A DNA stretch of 64,000 nucleotides from JASUTC01 sp964604305 (GCA_964604305.1 CAZRYM010000003.1:1-64000), one strand, 5' to 3'. Counted from the first letter of the stretch, positions 8,844 to 17,760 are shown. The notes: generated by a model not told the origin, from the letters alone. A program made the numbers and translations.

Positions 8844-10279
8844 TTAAGGTGTTTCACCTCTTTCAATAGTTTGTCAAAGGAATCTTTATTGTTACTTTCT
8901 ATGTATATTCTGACAACCGGCTCCGTACCGGAAGCTCTGGCCAGTATCCAGGTATCGTACTGCTCATCTTCAAGTTGAAAACCAATACCGTCAATATCCA
9001 GTCTTTCTTTTATTTCAAATCCGGAAAAATTTTCCTTTGTGTTATTAAATTTGTTGATGATTTTTTCTTTCTGTTCGTTGTTTTCCAATTCTATATTCAA
9101 CCGGGCGTTGTGAAATTTTCCGGTAATCATTTCCACATCTTTTCTTATCTCACTGAGTTCCTTTCCTTCGAAGGCTCTCATTTCAGCAGCAAAAAGGCAA
9201 GCTAACAGACCATCTTTTTCCAAAACATGTTCTTTTATGCTCAATCCACCACTTTCCTCTCCACCCAGGATATACTCTCCAGTTGAGAGTAGTTCGCCAA
9301 TAAATTTGAATCCTACAGGTGTTATTTTTGTTTTGTGATTATAATGCAAGGCGATTCTATCCATCATATGTGAGGTTGCTATGCTTCTTACCAGGTCTCC
9401 CTTCATCTTTTTGTTTTTGTAAAGATGAAGGGCAACCATTGCCAAATACTCATTGGGAGTGATAAATTCACCATTATCGTCTACGATACCAAATCTGTCT
9501 GCATCATTGTCAAGGGCAAGGCCCATATTCATTTCGTTTCTAATTATATCTTTGCCGAGAGTCTTTAATCTGACCTCATCCGGTTCAGGACGGTATCCAC
9601 CAAAATATGGATCTCTGAAATCGTTGTAATAGGTTATTTGAGATTGGTTTCCATAAATCCTGTTTAAGATGGTGTCAAGAAAATCATTACCGGTTCCAAA
9701 TACCATGTCAACTCCGGCTTTTAATCCTGCGTTTCTCATTTTTACAACATCAAACTTTTTGATCATCATCTCGATATATTCTTCAATAGGAGTAATAACC
9801 GTGAATAGTTTTTTCTTTTTGGCCTTTTCAAGTTCTTTTTTTTGAACAGGAATTTTTCCTTCAGATATTTCAAGGACCTTTTTTTCAATATATTCCGTGA
9901 CATCGGGCATTGCGGGTCCGCCATCTTCAGGATTGAATTTTAATCCACAGTAATTATAAGGATTATGAGATGCGGTTAAATTGATACCACCATCGAGTTT
10001 TCTTGAAGTGATCAGATAAGAGATTACGGGTGTGGGAGTAGGTCTGTCACACATGATTACAGATATATCGTTACCCGTCAGAACTTGAGCAACCCTCTCA
10101 GAAAAATCCTCCACCATGAATCGTGCATCATATCCTATGATGACCTTTGATGACTTCTTTTTTTTTGATTTCAGGTATTCGGCTATGGCCTGAGAAACAA
10201 TTTCAACATTTTCAAAAGTGAAATCATCTGCGATAATACCTCTCCATCCACTTGTTCCAAATTTAATCTGTTTAGTCAT
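8840..10279 (-). CDS. Phosphoglucomutase / phosphomannomutase family protein
   Basis: Alpha-D-phosphohexomutase that moves phosphate between C1 and C6 of glucose or mannose via a phosphoserine enzyme. All four family loops are present: TASHNPYNYCGLKFN (active Ser), DNDADRFGIVDDNG (metal), GGEESGGLS (sugar) and RASGTEPVVRIYIES (phosphate). About 479 residues. ATG 10279 is chosen: AAAGGAG lies 12 bases before it, whereas it directly abuts the upstream TTG at 10291. The start overlaps the yhaM stop by eight bases. The sequence alone does not separate glucose from mannose specificity. Confidence 0.9.
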   Translation of the reverse strand: MTKQIKFGTSGWRGIIADDFTFENVEIVSQAIAEYLKSKKKKSSKVIIGYDARFMVEDFSERVAQVLTGNDISVIMCDRPTPTPVISYLITSRKLDGGINLTASHNPYNYCGLKFNPEDGGPAMPDVTEYIEKKVLEISEGKIPVQKKELEKAKKKKLFTVITPIEEYIEMMIKKFDVVKMRNAGLKAGVDMVFGTGNDFLDTILNRIYGNQSQITYYNDFRDPYFGGYRPEPDEVRLKTLGKDIIRNEMNMGLALDNDADRFGIVDDNGEFITPNEYLAMVALHLYKNKKMKGDLVRSIATSHMMDRIALHYNHKTKITPVGFKFIGELLSTGEYILGGEESGGLSIKEHVLEKDGLLACLFAAEMRAFEGKELSEIRKDVEMITGKFHNARLNIELENNEQKEKIINKFNNTKENFSGFEIKERLDIDGIGFQLEDEQYDTWILARASGTEPVVRIYIESNNKDSFDKLLKEVKHLK

Positions 10280-11348
10280 AAGAAGTTTCAACTCCTTTCA
10301 CCTTTATCTTTCTATCTAAGAATCTGTTGTATTCACTCCATTGATTCTGAACAAAGGCGTTGTTATCATCAATGGTTTTTTTGGTGATTTCCCTGAACTG
10401 TGCAATTTTAGAATCTGCATTATCCGCAGAATGAACGATCATTGCTTCTATGGTTTTAGGCTTTATGGGTGCTCCCCATTCTATTTCGCCATGATGGGAG
10501 AGGATGATGTGATTGATTTCCATCAAAATCTCTCCGGGAAATCCTTCAATGGTTTCAGCATAACGATCCACCATTTCAATACCCATGACGATGTGTCCCA
10601 ACATCTCCCCGGAGCCTGAACGTTCAATTCCTGAGGGAGCCAAAAGGTATTCTTTGGTCTTTCCAATATCATGTAATAGAGCACCGGCTATTAGAATATC
10701 ATCGTTTATATCCATATCAGGGTAATTTGCCCTGATAGACTTCACTAATTTTACTACATCCAACGAATGCTCAATCAACCCGCCTTTATAGGCATGGTGT
10801 ACGGAAGTTGCCGCTGGAGAATCCAGAAAACGTACTACAAATTTTTCATCATGAATAAAAATGGTTTCAAGTAGTTCTTTCACATATTTATCATTAATTC
10901 CCTCAATCATTGTTACCAGTTCATCATAAATGGTTTTAACGTCTTTAGAAGTAATTTCTATGAATTTTTTCGGATCATAATCATCCTTCGATAAAACTGT
11001 TACAGCATCTTTGGAATTCTTTATGTTAAGCTGTTTTTTTGTATCAAACAACTTGATTTTGCCTTCTACTCTCACAACAATCCCCTGAGTTAGCCTTTCA
11101 TCATTCAATTCAGCATTCCACCAATCAATGCCTCGCATGGTTCCGCTGCGGTCTTCAAATGTTAACAGGAGAAAATTTTTCCCGTCTCTTGTGGTTTGCA
11201 TTCTCTTGCTGGTAACTTTTAAAACGCTGGATACATAATCGTCAAGCTCCATATCCGATATGAGTTTTCCACTGTTTTTAGGCAGGTAATTCCCATCTTC
11301 ATGGGAAAACTCATCCATCTTTTCCCTAAGCAAATCTCCAAGTTTCAA
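10272..11348 (-). CDS. yhaM: 3'-5' exoribonuclease YhaM family (OB fold plus HD domain)
   Basis: Metal-dependent 3'-5' exonuclease acting on single-stranded RNA and DNA. The N-terminal half is an OB fold (VTSKRMQTTRDGKNFLLL to DRSGTMRGIDWW). The C-terminal half is an HD domain with HHAYKGGLIEHSLDVV and the signature LLHDIGKTKEY. The length of 358 residues is somewhat longer than the Bacillus protein because of an N-terminal extension. It starts at TTG 11348 with AGAAGGGA about ten bases upstream. It lies between alr and the phosphohexomutase gene in one operon. A weak 8-bp dyad (11375-11399) in the gap to alr has no T tract. Confidence 0.88.
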   Translation of the reverse strand: MKLGDLLREKMDEFSHEDGNYLPKNSGKLISDMELDDYVSSVLKVTSKRMQTTRDGKNFLLLTFEDRSGTMRGIDWWNAELNDERLTQGIVVRVEGKIKLFDTKKQLNIKNSKDAVTVLSKDDYDPKKFIEITSKDVKTIYDELVTMIEGINDKYVKELLETIFIHDEKFVVRFLDSPAATSVHHAYKGGLIEHSLDVVKLVKSIRANYPDMDINDDILIAGALLHDIGKTKEYLLAPSGIERSGSGEMLGHIVMGIEMVDRYAETIEGFPGEILMEINHIILSHHGEIEWGAPIKPKTIEAMIVHSADNADSKIAQFREITKKTIDDNNAFVQNQWSEYNRFLDRKIKVKGVETSYD

Positions 11349-11422
11349 CTGTACACATCCCTTCTGTTCTTCTCGATATGATGGTTATTCTATCATATCC
11401 AATTAACGGTTTTAATGGCCTC

Positions 11423-12532
11423 TCAAGTGGTATATTTTCTGATAACCCGTTTTGAAACTGCACAGGTTATCTCATAATTGATTGTATCGATTTTTTTGGC
11501 GATTTCTTCGGCACTTATTTCGTCAGAACCCATTTTACCTAGAAGCACTACTCTTTCTCCCATCTCAATGTCTTCAATATCATCTACATTTACAACAAAC
11601 TGATCCATACAAACCCTTCCCAGTATTCCACATCTTTTGCCTTTTATGAGGACCTGCCCTTTATTTGAAAGGAGTCTGTTGTACCCATCCGCATATCCCA
11701 CAGGTATGGTTGCAACCTTCATCGTTTTATCTGCCGTAAATGTTCTACCATAACTGATGGGGGTGCCTTTTGAAATACATTTTACCATGGAAACTGTCGT
11801 TTCCCATGAAAGCACGGGACTAAGTTCCGTTTGCCTTCTCTCATTCTTTGGATCAAGGCCATATGAGGCTATCCCAATTCTGACGAAATCTAACAAGTTT
11901 TCTTCAAAAAACAACGCTCCAGCACTGTTCGCAACATGTTTGTAAACGATCTGTTCGAAATGTTTTGCAACATTTTTAAACCTTTCGTATTGAATTTTGG
12001 TGAATGCAGGATCTACTTCATCCGCTGAGGAGAAATGTGTGTACAGACCTTCTATCTTTAATCTTTTGTCGGACATGAGGTCATGAATCTTTTCAACGGC
12101 ATCCACATGATTAAAGCCTACCCTGGACATTCCTGTGTCGATAATGACATGCGTTTTTAATGGTTTGTCTTGTAAAAATGGTTTCAATTTATTGTATTGG
12201 GCAGTTGAATAAATGGTGGCTGTCAGTTCGTTTTCCACCAAAAAATGACAGTATTCAGGTTTAAAATAATTCAATACTAATATGGGGGTTTTAATCCCGT
12301 TTTGTCTTAACTCGATGGCTTCTGACAGGAAGGCAACACAAAGATACTCGACGTTTTCTGCTTCAGCCACTTTTGCAAGTTCAACCGCTCCATGTCCGTA
12401 ACCATCTGCCTTTATAACCGGTATTATTTTGGTAGGAGAAACCTTGTTCTTAAAATACTGTAAATTATGTTTGTATGCCTTAAGCGAAATCAAAGCATGT
12501 GTATCTCTGAAATCGTTATTTGTTGTAAACAT
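11423..12532 (-). CDS. alr: Alanine racemase
   Basis: PLP enzyme that makes D-alanine for peptidoglycan. The PLP lysine is Lys41 in VIKADGYGHGA, the second catalytic residue is the Tyr of ISYGRTF, and the C-terminal domain has IPVGYADGYNR and GRVCMDQFVVNV. About 369 residues, normal for the family. ATG 12532 is chosen because GGGGGGAT lies five bases before it; this start is one base beyond the stop of the decarboxylase-like gene, so the two are tightly coupled. The longer frame to 12562 runs into the upstream gene. Confidence 0.95.
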   Translation of the reverse strand: MFTTNNDFRDTHALISLKAYKHNLQYFKNKVSPTKIIPVIKADGYGHGAVELAKVAEAENVEYLCVAFLSEAIELRQNGIKTPILVLNYFKPEYCHFLVENELTATIYSTAQYNKLKPFLQDKPLKTHVIIDTGMSRVGFNHVDAVEKIHDLMSDKRLKIEGLYTHFSSADEVDPAFTKIQYERFKNVAKHFEQIVYKHVANSAGALFFEENLLDFVRIGIASYGLDPKNERRQTELSPVLSWETTVSMVKCISKGTPISYGRTFTADKTMKVATIPVGYADGYNRLLSNKGQVLIKGKRCGILGRVCMDQFVVNVDDIEDIEMGERVVLLGKMGSDEISAEEIAKKIDTINYEITCAVSKRVIRKYTT

Positions 12533-12533
12533 C

Positions 12534-13676
12534 TTATCCCCCCAGTATTGACAGGAAAACACCGGCTGCTACAGCTGAACCGATGACTCCGGCTACATTT
12601 GGTCCCATGGCGTGCATTAATATGAAGTTTGTGGGATCTTCTTTTTGAGCAACCATTTGAGCAACTCTTGCAGAGTCGGGTACAGCAGAAACTCCTGAAC
12701 CGCCAATAAGAGGATTAATCTTTTCTTTCAGGAAGAGGTTCATGAATTTGGCGAATAATAAACCGCTTATCGTTGAAATCACAAATGCAAAAGCACCCAA
12801 GAAAAGAACTAAAAGAGAAGTTTCGCTTAAGAAGACGTCTGCTTTGGCAGAAGCCCCCACAGAAAGACAAAGCATTATGATTGCAGGGTCTGCTATATAT
12901 TTGGAACAAGCTTCAGCCAATCTTTTAGTGAGTCCGTTTTCCTTTAAAAAATTTCCTAGCATCAACATACCAACTAAAGGCAGTGCTTGTGGTACCAATA
13001 ATCCAATAAATACCGTTGTAATAATTGAAAAAACCAATTTTTCAACTTTTTTAACCTTTCTTGGAGGTTTCATTCTAATAAGTCTTTCCTTTTTTGTCGT
13101 GAATAATCTCATCAAGGGAGGTTGGATAATCGGTATTAACGCTATATATGAATAGGCTGCTATGGCAATAATTGCAAGCATATCAGGTGCAAATTTATTT
13201 GCTATATAGATAGACGTTGGTCCGTCAGCACCACCGATAATAGAAATTGCTGCAGAAGGTTCAAATGCAAAACCAAACTGTCTAGCCAAAAAGAATGCGA
13301 TGAATATTCCGACCTGAGCAGCACCACCAAGAAAAATGGTAATGGGATTTGATAACATAAAAGAAAAATCGGTCAGTGCCCCTATCCCCAAAAATATCAA
13401 GGGAGGATAAATACCGTACTGAAGACCCAAGTTGATGTAATACATCAATCCGCCGGCTGCAGTTGCAGTAGGTTCCAGAAACAAGCCGGTATAAAGTGGT
13501 GGTATATTTGCAAGAATCATTCCGAACCCAATTGGAATTAATAGAAGAGGTTCAGCGTGCTTAGCTACCGCAACATAAAGGAGCACACAGCCCAAACCAA
13601 TCATGAAAAGATTTCCAAGAGTTATTCCTGCAAATGCAGAATTTGTAAAAAAAGCCGTAAACGCCTTAACTAACAC
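12534..13676 (-). CDS. Sodium-ion-translocating decarboxylase beta subunit family
   Basis: Very hydrophobic integral membrane protein of about 380 residues that matches OadB/GcdB/MmdB, the subunit that decarboxylates carboxybiotin and pumps Na+. The key Asp motif GGADGPTSIYIANKF and the second half NPLIGGSGVSAVPDSARVAQ are intact. GTG 13676 is chosen: AGGGGG lies six bases upstream, and it gives a short N-terminus VLVKAFTAFF. Alpha, gamma/delta and biotin-carrier subunits are not in the window, so it is separated from its usual complex. It is the first gene of the operon running through alr, yhaM and the mutase to topA. The substrate cannot be inferred. Confidence 0.9.
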   Translation of the reverse strand: MLVKAFTAFFTNSAFAGITLGNLFMIGLGCVLLYVAVAKHAEPLLLIPIGFGMILANIPPLYTGLFLEPTATAAGGLMYYINLGLQYGIYPPLIFLGIGALTDFSFMLSNPITIFLGGAAQVGIFIAFFLARQFGFAFEPSAAISIIGGADGPTSIYIANKFAPDMLAIIAIAAYSYIALIPIIQPPLMRLFTTKKERLIRMKPPRKVKKVEKLVFSIITTVFIGLLVPQALPLVGMLMLGNFLKENGLTKRLAEACSKYIADPAIIMLCLSVGASAKADVFLSETSLLVLFLGAFAFVISTISGLLFAKFMNLFLKEKINPLIGGSGVSAVPDSARVAQMVAQKEDPTNFILMHAMGPNVAGVIGSAVAAGVFLSILGG

Positions 13677-13765
13677 TTGACACCCCCTGTAGTGTAAATG
13701 CAAAAAAATCAAAAAAACAAACATTCAGTTCTAATTTGGTTTTTGACCCCAAATTAACAACATAG

Positions 13766-13774
13766 ATTCTAACA
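13766..13774 (-). promoter_or_regulatory. Candidate extended -10 promoter for the decarboxylase-alr-topA operon
   Basis: Minus-strand TGTTAGAAT (hexamer 13766-13771) lies about 90 bases before the GTG start. The -35 region (TTTATT) is poor. The leader contains a 7-bp dyad, AATTTGG/CCAAATT (about 13733-13755). Confidence 0.35.
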
Positions 13775-13843
13775 TATAGGTGATAAATAATAAAGACTCG
13801 ATATCATTTGAAATGATTATAACACCAAAAACGACAAACCGAT

Positions 13844-14764
13844 TTATCTTCTGTTCTTGTTGACACTGAATATTCCTACCGATACCAGTGAGAGGGCAGC
13901 AATGATTGAGAATGAGAAAAACTCTTCGGGAAGGAATATGGAAGAAAGAATGGAGCCTGAAACTGGTATGATGAATTTGAATATGGTGATTTCCCCCGCT
14001 TTATGGTATTTTAGAAGTGCATACCATAAACCAAAGGCGATGGCAGAAAGAAAGGCCGAATAAATTAAAAGACCTGTACCCAGTGCAGTAAATTGCAGAA
14101 CAGGTTTTTCTTTGGATATGAATGCCAGTAACATTAAAAGGATAGAACCGAACAACATCTGAAAAGCTGATATTCTGAATGGATTGATATCTTTCGCCAT
14201 TCTTTTGGCAATGATAGTACCGATTGCATTTACGATCCCGGTGAATATTAGGAACCCTTCACCCTGAACGGTAAATATCCAGGTAAAATCCTTTCCCCAG
14301 TTGACGATGATAATACCTGCCAAGCCGGTTACTAATCCTATGGTTTTGGCTTTACTCATTTTATCATCGGTGTAAACAAAATGAGCTAATAAGACCATGA
14401 AGAAGGTACCGCCGGATGCCAGCACAGATGCTTTAATACCGGTGGTATTAGCCAGTCCATTATAAAAGAAATAATACTGCAGTGCTGTTTGAAAGATACC
14501 CAATAAAAACAGACACAGATATTTCTTTGTGCCTAATTTAAACAGCCCTTCTTTTGACTTTGATGAGATAAGAAAAAGAATCATTGAAGCCAGAAAAAAC
14601 CGAATTCCTGCAAGTAAAATTCTACCGGAAACTGCCGTTTCTATACCAAATTCTTGATAAGCTACTTTTAAAACGGGGAAAGCACTTCCCCAAAGAATTG
14701 CACATCCTATGGCAATAAGACTGGAATAAAGCTTATTTGAAAGGATCTTTTCCCATTTTCCCAT
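13844..14764 (-). CDS. EamA (DMT superfamily) transporter
   Basis: Integral membrane protein of 306 residues with about ten predicted helices in two repeated EamA halves. The first begins IGCAILWGSAFPVLKVAY and the second near GFLIFTGIVNAIGTIIAKR. Members export amino acids or metabolites; the substrate cannot be read from sequence. ATG 14764 has GGAGGAG five bases upstream. It lies 12 bases downstream of an MFS gene on the same strand, so the two probably form a two-gene transport operon. No terminator is visible before the next promoter at about 13770. Confidence 0.85.
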   Translation of the reverse strand: MGKWEKILSNKLYSSLIAIGCAILWGSAFPVLKVAYQEFGIETAVSGRILLAGIRFFLASMILFLISSKSKEGLFKLGTKKYLCLFLLGIFQTALQYYFFYNGLANTTGIKASVLASGGTFFMVLLAHFVYTDDKMSKAKTIGLVTGLAGIIIVNWGKDFTWIFTVQGEGFLIFTGIVNAIGTIIAKRMAKDINPFRISAFQMLFGSILLMLLAFISKEKPVLQFTALGTGLLIYSAFLSAIAFGLWYALLKYHKAGEITIFKFIIPVSGSILSSIFLPEEFFSFSIIAALSLVSVGIFSVNKNRR

Positions 14765-14776
14765 ATTGCTCCTCCG

Positions 14777-15964
14777 TTATTCTTTGGTGTTAAATAATAC
14801 CATCATTGCAGCAAAAACCATGATGATATTCATGACAACGAACATGCTATTAAATGAATAGTTGGCAATAATACCACTAAAAACAGGCCCTACCATAGCT
14901 CCCAATGATCTAACAGAAGTTAATAGACCCATGAACTCGGCTTTTCTTTCCAAAGGACAGTTTAGGGAAATGAACGTGGAGGCACCATTGATAAAGGCGC
15001 CATATGCCAAACCCAGAGAAAGATACCCTGCTGCCATCAATCGCCAGTCCGATGCAAAAAAGAATAGGATTGGTGTTAGGCTGGAAAAAAGAATTCCGCC
15101 AACCATGGACTTTTTAGGACCGTTTTTGGCTATAATACGACCTGAGAGCAAGTGTGAAATCATTTGAAACATTGGATTAAGAGAAGACAAGAGTACAGCC
15201 ACTGAATACGACAACGTTAAATTTTCAGTCATGAAGATCAAAATAGCCGCCATGGTACCGCTAATGCCGAACTGTCTGACAAAGCTTCCCAAGTAGATAG
15301 CCCACAATCCGTTTTTTTTAAGAGGTGTATAGTCAGAGACGATTGGAAATAATCTGTGTAAAAGATTGCTTGATTTTTCTTTTTTTGTCCTTCTGTTACC
15401 TTCTTTGATAAATAGTCCCGTTATGAGGGGAAGCCAAGAGATAAAACAGAATATCATTATGGCCTGTTTCGGACTGTTTTCAATGAAAAAGTACGCTAAG
15501 GCAATTCTTCCAACGAACATCCCAAGAGAAAAGGATGTATTTAACAAAGCTAATTCTCTGGAGTTAGAACGAATATCGTCATCGGCATATTCCGTTGCCA
15601 AAGCCATTGAAATCGGTTGCATTCCCTTTTTAAAAAAGGCTGAAATACCAAGAAAAACCAGGAGGACCAAGGGATTATCACTTAAGAGAAAAAGAGGAAA
15701 ACTGATGGCTGTTAAACCTATGGAAAGTAGTAAAAGAGGCTTTCTGTTTTGATGTTCATCTGAAATAGAACCCCACACTGCACCGGATAGTGTTGACATA
15801 CCGCCATTGACAGTTGAAATAAGACTAATAACGAATATCGATGCGCCTACTTCCCTAAAACGCGATTGTAAAAGGATATTAAAAGTGAACGTTACAAGCA
15901 TGCCGATTGTTGTTGTAATCAATAATGCCATTCTTTTTCTTGTTCTTGAGCTAATTGTGATCAT
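14777..15964 (-). CDS. Major facilitator superfamily transporter
   Basis: 395 residues with about 12 predicted membrane segments. The loop after helix 2 (VWGSISDEHQNRKPLLL) fits the MFS signature GxxxDxxxxRK. An Arg-rich cytoplasmic loop (KEGNRRTKKEKSS) separates two six-helix halves, and the second half repeats the pattern near LSGRIIAKNGPKK. Drug or sugar efflux is plausible but not shown. ATG 15964 is used, though GAGG directly abuts it (zero spacing); an in-frame ATT nine bases after GAGG would be better placed. It heads a unit with the EamA gene. Confidence 0.85.
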   Translation of the reverse strand: MITISSRTRKRMALLITTTIGMLVTFTFNILLQSRFREVGASIFVISLISTVNGGMSTLSGAVWGSISDEHQNRKPLLLLSIGLTAISFPLFLLSDNPLVLLVFLGISAFFKKGMQPISMALATEYADDDIRSNSRELALLNTSFSLGMFVGRIALAYFFIENSPKQAIMIFCFISWLPLITGLFIKEGNRRTKKEKSSNLLHRLFPIVSDYTPLKKNGLWAIYLGSFVRQFGISGTMAAILIFMTENLTLSYSVAVLLSSLNPMFQMISHLLSGRIIAKNGPKKSMVGGILFSSLTPILFFFASDWRLMAAGYLSLGLAYGAFINGASTFISLNCPLERKAEFMGLLTSVRSLGAMVGPVFSGIIANYSFNSMFVVMNIIMVFAAMMVLFNTKE

Positions 15965-16032
15965 CCTCGTAGTTAGTCATCCGAATTATCAAAACCAGTA
16001 TACAACAATGATGAGATAATTTCAAATCTCGT

Positions 16033-16061
16033 TTCTGAGAAAATAATATCTGTGATATAAT
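16033..16061 (+). promoter_or_regulatory. Promoter for the leader peptide-aroF-aroQ unit
   Basis: An extended -10, TGATATAAT (hexamer 16056-16061), with a weak -35-like TTCTGA at 16033-16038. The -10 is embedded in an imperfect dyad, CTGTGA/TCACACAG, that could bind a regulator. The predicted start near 16068 leaves about 80 bases before the leader ORF. Confidence 0.5.
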
Positions 16062-16147
16062 CACACAGTAAAAAATGTAGAATGTTTAAAAAAGAAAAGT
16101 TATTAAAAAATATCTCTAAATCTTAATCGTCAATATGTGGTGAAAAA

Positions 16148-16213
16148 ATGAATCAAATTGTCAAAATCAAAAATGCATGTTTTTATTATTATAAAAAGGG
16201 CAATCATCCGTAG
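16148..16213 (+). CDS. Putative Tyr-codon leader peptide for attenuation of aroF
   Basis: A 21-codon ORF, too short for gene callers, runs from ATG 16148 to TAG 16211-16213. It carries Phe-Tyr-Tyr-Tyr at codons 12-15 (16181-16192). GGTGA (16139-16143) provides a modest ribosome site. The last codons overlap the 5' arm of a terminator hairpin (16198-16210), so a ribosome paused at the Tyr codons would cover part of that arm. The downstream gene makes the first enzyme of aromatic amino-acid synthesis. This is the classical layout of ribosome-mediated attenuation; the role is inferred from layout alone. Confidence 0.6.
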   Translation: MNQIVKIKNACFYYYKKGNHP

Positions 16214-16245
16214 GTAAGCTATTCCGGATGACTGCTCTTTTCAGT
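16198..16245 (+). terminator. First attenuator hairpin, overlapping the leader peptide
   Basis: GGGCAATCATCCG (16198-16210) pairs with CGGATGACTGCTC (16225-16237), 12 of 13 positions with one G-U, followed by TTTTCAGTTTTT. The 5' arm lies inside the last codons of the leader ORF. Confidence 0.75.
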
Positions 16246-16248
16246 TTT

Positions 16249-16299
16249 TCCGGAGAGTAATTCAAATTCAGGAGTCTCCGGATTGGAGACTCTTTTTTT
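16249..16299 (+). terminator. Second attenuator hairpin with a competing antiterminator pairing
   Basis: The perfect stem GAGTCTCC (16272-16279) / GGAGACTC (16285-16292) around GGATT is followed by seven T residues ending 13 bases before the aroF ATG. Upstream, TCCGGAGA (16249-16256) is complementary to TCTCCGGA (16275-16282), which overlaps the 5' terminator arm, so the two structures exclude each other. Confidence 0.8.
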
Positions 16300-16312
16300 A
16301 TGGAGGTTTATC

Positions 16313-17317
16313 ATGATCGTAATCCTTAAGAAAAATCACACAGAACAGGATTTGGAGCATATCATCGAAATTACTAAGGAGATGGGCTTTCAATCTCATG
16401 TTTCAAGGGGAACAGAAAAAACGATAATAGGGGTCATTGGAGATGATTCGTATGTAAGTGTTGATCGATTCGAGAATTTACAGTTTGTGGATAAGGTTGT
16501 GAAGGTTCTCAAACCTTATAAACTTGTGTCAAAAGAATTCCACCCTGAAATGACGGTGATTGATGTTGGCTCTGAAAACCTTATTGGCATGGGGTTCTCC
16601 ATTATGGCTGGGCCTTGTGCTGTTGAATCCGAGGGGTTGTTGGATGAGGTGGGGGCCTTTTTAAGTGAGCAGGGAGTTCCTTTTTTAAGAGGTGGGGCTT
16701 TTAAACCCAGAACTTCTCCTTATTCCTTTCAAGGTTTGGGCTTGGAGGGGTTGAAGATATTAAAGAGAACAGCTGAAAAATACAACCTCAAAGTTGTCAC
16801 TGAACTCATGTCCGAATCTGAGAGCGATGTGTTGAATGAATACGCTGATATCATTCAAATAGGATCCCGTAATGCCCAGAATTTCAGATTGCTTGAAAGA
16901 TGCGGGCACTTTGACAAACCCATTCTTTTAAAGAGGGGCTATATGAACAGAACGGAAGAATTTCTGCAGTCCGCTGAATATATCATGGCAAACGGCAATC
17001 CTAATGTTATTCTTTGTGAGAGAGGAATTCGAACATTTGAAACGATCACCAGAAACACTCTGGATCTTTCAATTGTCCCATATGTCAAAGAAGAATCTCA
17101 TTTGCCAATTATTGTGGATCCCAGCCATGCCACGGGAAAAAGAGAACTGGTACCAGCCATGGTTTACGCTTCCTGGGCGGCAGGTGCTGACGGTATTATG
17201 GTGGAAATTCATCCGAATCCTGAAAGGGCATTATCAGATGGTAGGCAATCGTTGGATTTCAAACAGTTTGAATCCATGAAAAAAAGACTCAACTGCTTAA
17301 TACATCAAAGCAATTAA
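16313..17317 (+). CDS. aroF: 3-deoxy-7-phosphoheptulonate (DAHP) synthase, type I-beta with regulatory domain
   Basis: Condenses phosphoenolpyruvate and erythrose-4-phosphate in the first step of the shikimate pathway. Residues 1-68 form the ferredoxin-like N-terminal domain seen in the Thermotoga-type enzyme, where it gives feedback inhibition by Tyr and Phe. The TIM barrel follows with MAGPCAVES, LRGGAFKPRTSPYSFQG, LLKRGYM and VDPSHATGKRELV. 334 residues, normal length. ATG 16313 has TGGAGG six bases upstream; the longer frame from TTG 16283 starts inside the terminator stem. aroQ follows after 14 bases. Control is probably by leader-peptide attenuation. Confidence 0.94.
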   Translation: MIVILKKNHTEQDLEHIIEITKEMGFQSHVSRGTEKTIIGVIGDDSYVSVDRFENLQFVDKVVKVLKPYKLVSKEFHPEMTVIDVGSENLIGMGFSIMAGPCAVESEGLLDEVGAFLSEQGVPFLRGGAFKPRTSPYSFQGLGLEGLKILKRTAEKYNLKVVTELMSESESDVLNEYADIIQIGSRNAQNFRLLERCGHFDKPILLKRGYMNRTEEFLQSAEYIMANGNPNVILCERGIRTFETITRNTLDLSIVPYVKEESHLPIIVDPSHATGKRELVPAMVYASWAAGADGIMVEIHPNPERALSDGRQSLDFKQFESMKKRLNCLIHQSN

Positions 17318-17331
17318 TAGGGAGGTTCTAT

Positions 17332-17760
17332 ATGAATATACACATCCTTAACGGCCCCAATCTAAATTTATTGGGAAGAAGAAATCCTGAACACTACGGA
17401 AGGCTTTCATATCCTGAATTGATGAACAATGTAAAAAAATATGCAGAGAAGAAAGGTCTTGAAATTAGTTGTTTCCAGTCTAATCATGAAGGTGAAATTA
17501 TCGATGATATTCATGGAAAACTGGATAAGATAGATGGTTTGATCATCAACCCGGGGGCATTAACTCATTACAGTTACGGCTTAAGGGACGCACTGGAAAT
17601 AGTTGAGGTTCCAATTGTGGAAGTGCACCTGTCAAATATTCATGCAAGAGAATCCTTTCGAAATATGAGTGTTATCTCTCCTGTGAGCACGGGAACGATC
17701 TGTGGGTTAGGGATTAACGGGTATTTTTTGGCTCTTAATTATTTTCTCTCTATGAATTGA
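17332..17760 (+). CDS. aroQ: 3-dehydroquinate dehydratase, type II
   Basis: Converts 3-dehydroquinate to 3-dehydroshikimate, the third shikimate step. 142 residues, typical for the small dodecameric type II enzyme. It has LNGPNLNLLGRRNPEHYG with the catalytic Tyr, SNHEGEIIDDIH, INPGALTHYSYGLRDAL, and EVHLSNIHARESFR with the catalytic His. GGGAGG precedes the ATG. Co-transcribed with aroF. No terminator is visible before the kinase gene 80 bases downstream. Confidence 0.95.
   Translation: MNIHILNGPNLNLLGRRNPEHYGRLSYPELMNNVKKYAEKKGLEISCFQSNHEGEIIDDIHGKLDKIDGLIINPGALTHYSYGLRDALEIVEVPIVEVHLSNIHARESFRNMSVISPVSTGTICGLGINGYFLALNYFLSMN

Noticed and set aside
11375..11399. Hairpin GATATGAT/ATCATATC between alr and yhaM as a terminator
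   Set aside because: AT-rich 8-bp stem with no T tract on the minus strand; the genes appear to be one operon.
16021..16312. T-box riboswitch ahead of aroF
   Set aside because: The conserved T-box sequence TGGNACCGCG and a specifier stem are absent; the peptide-coding leader explains the layout better.
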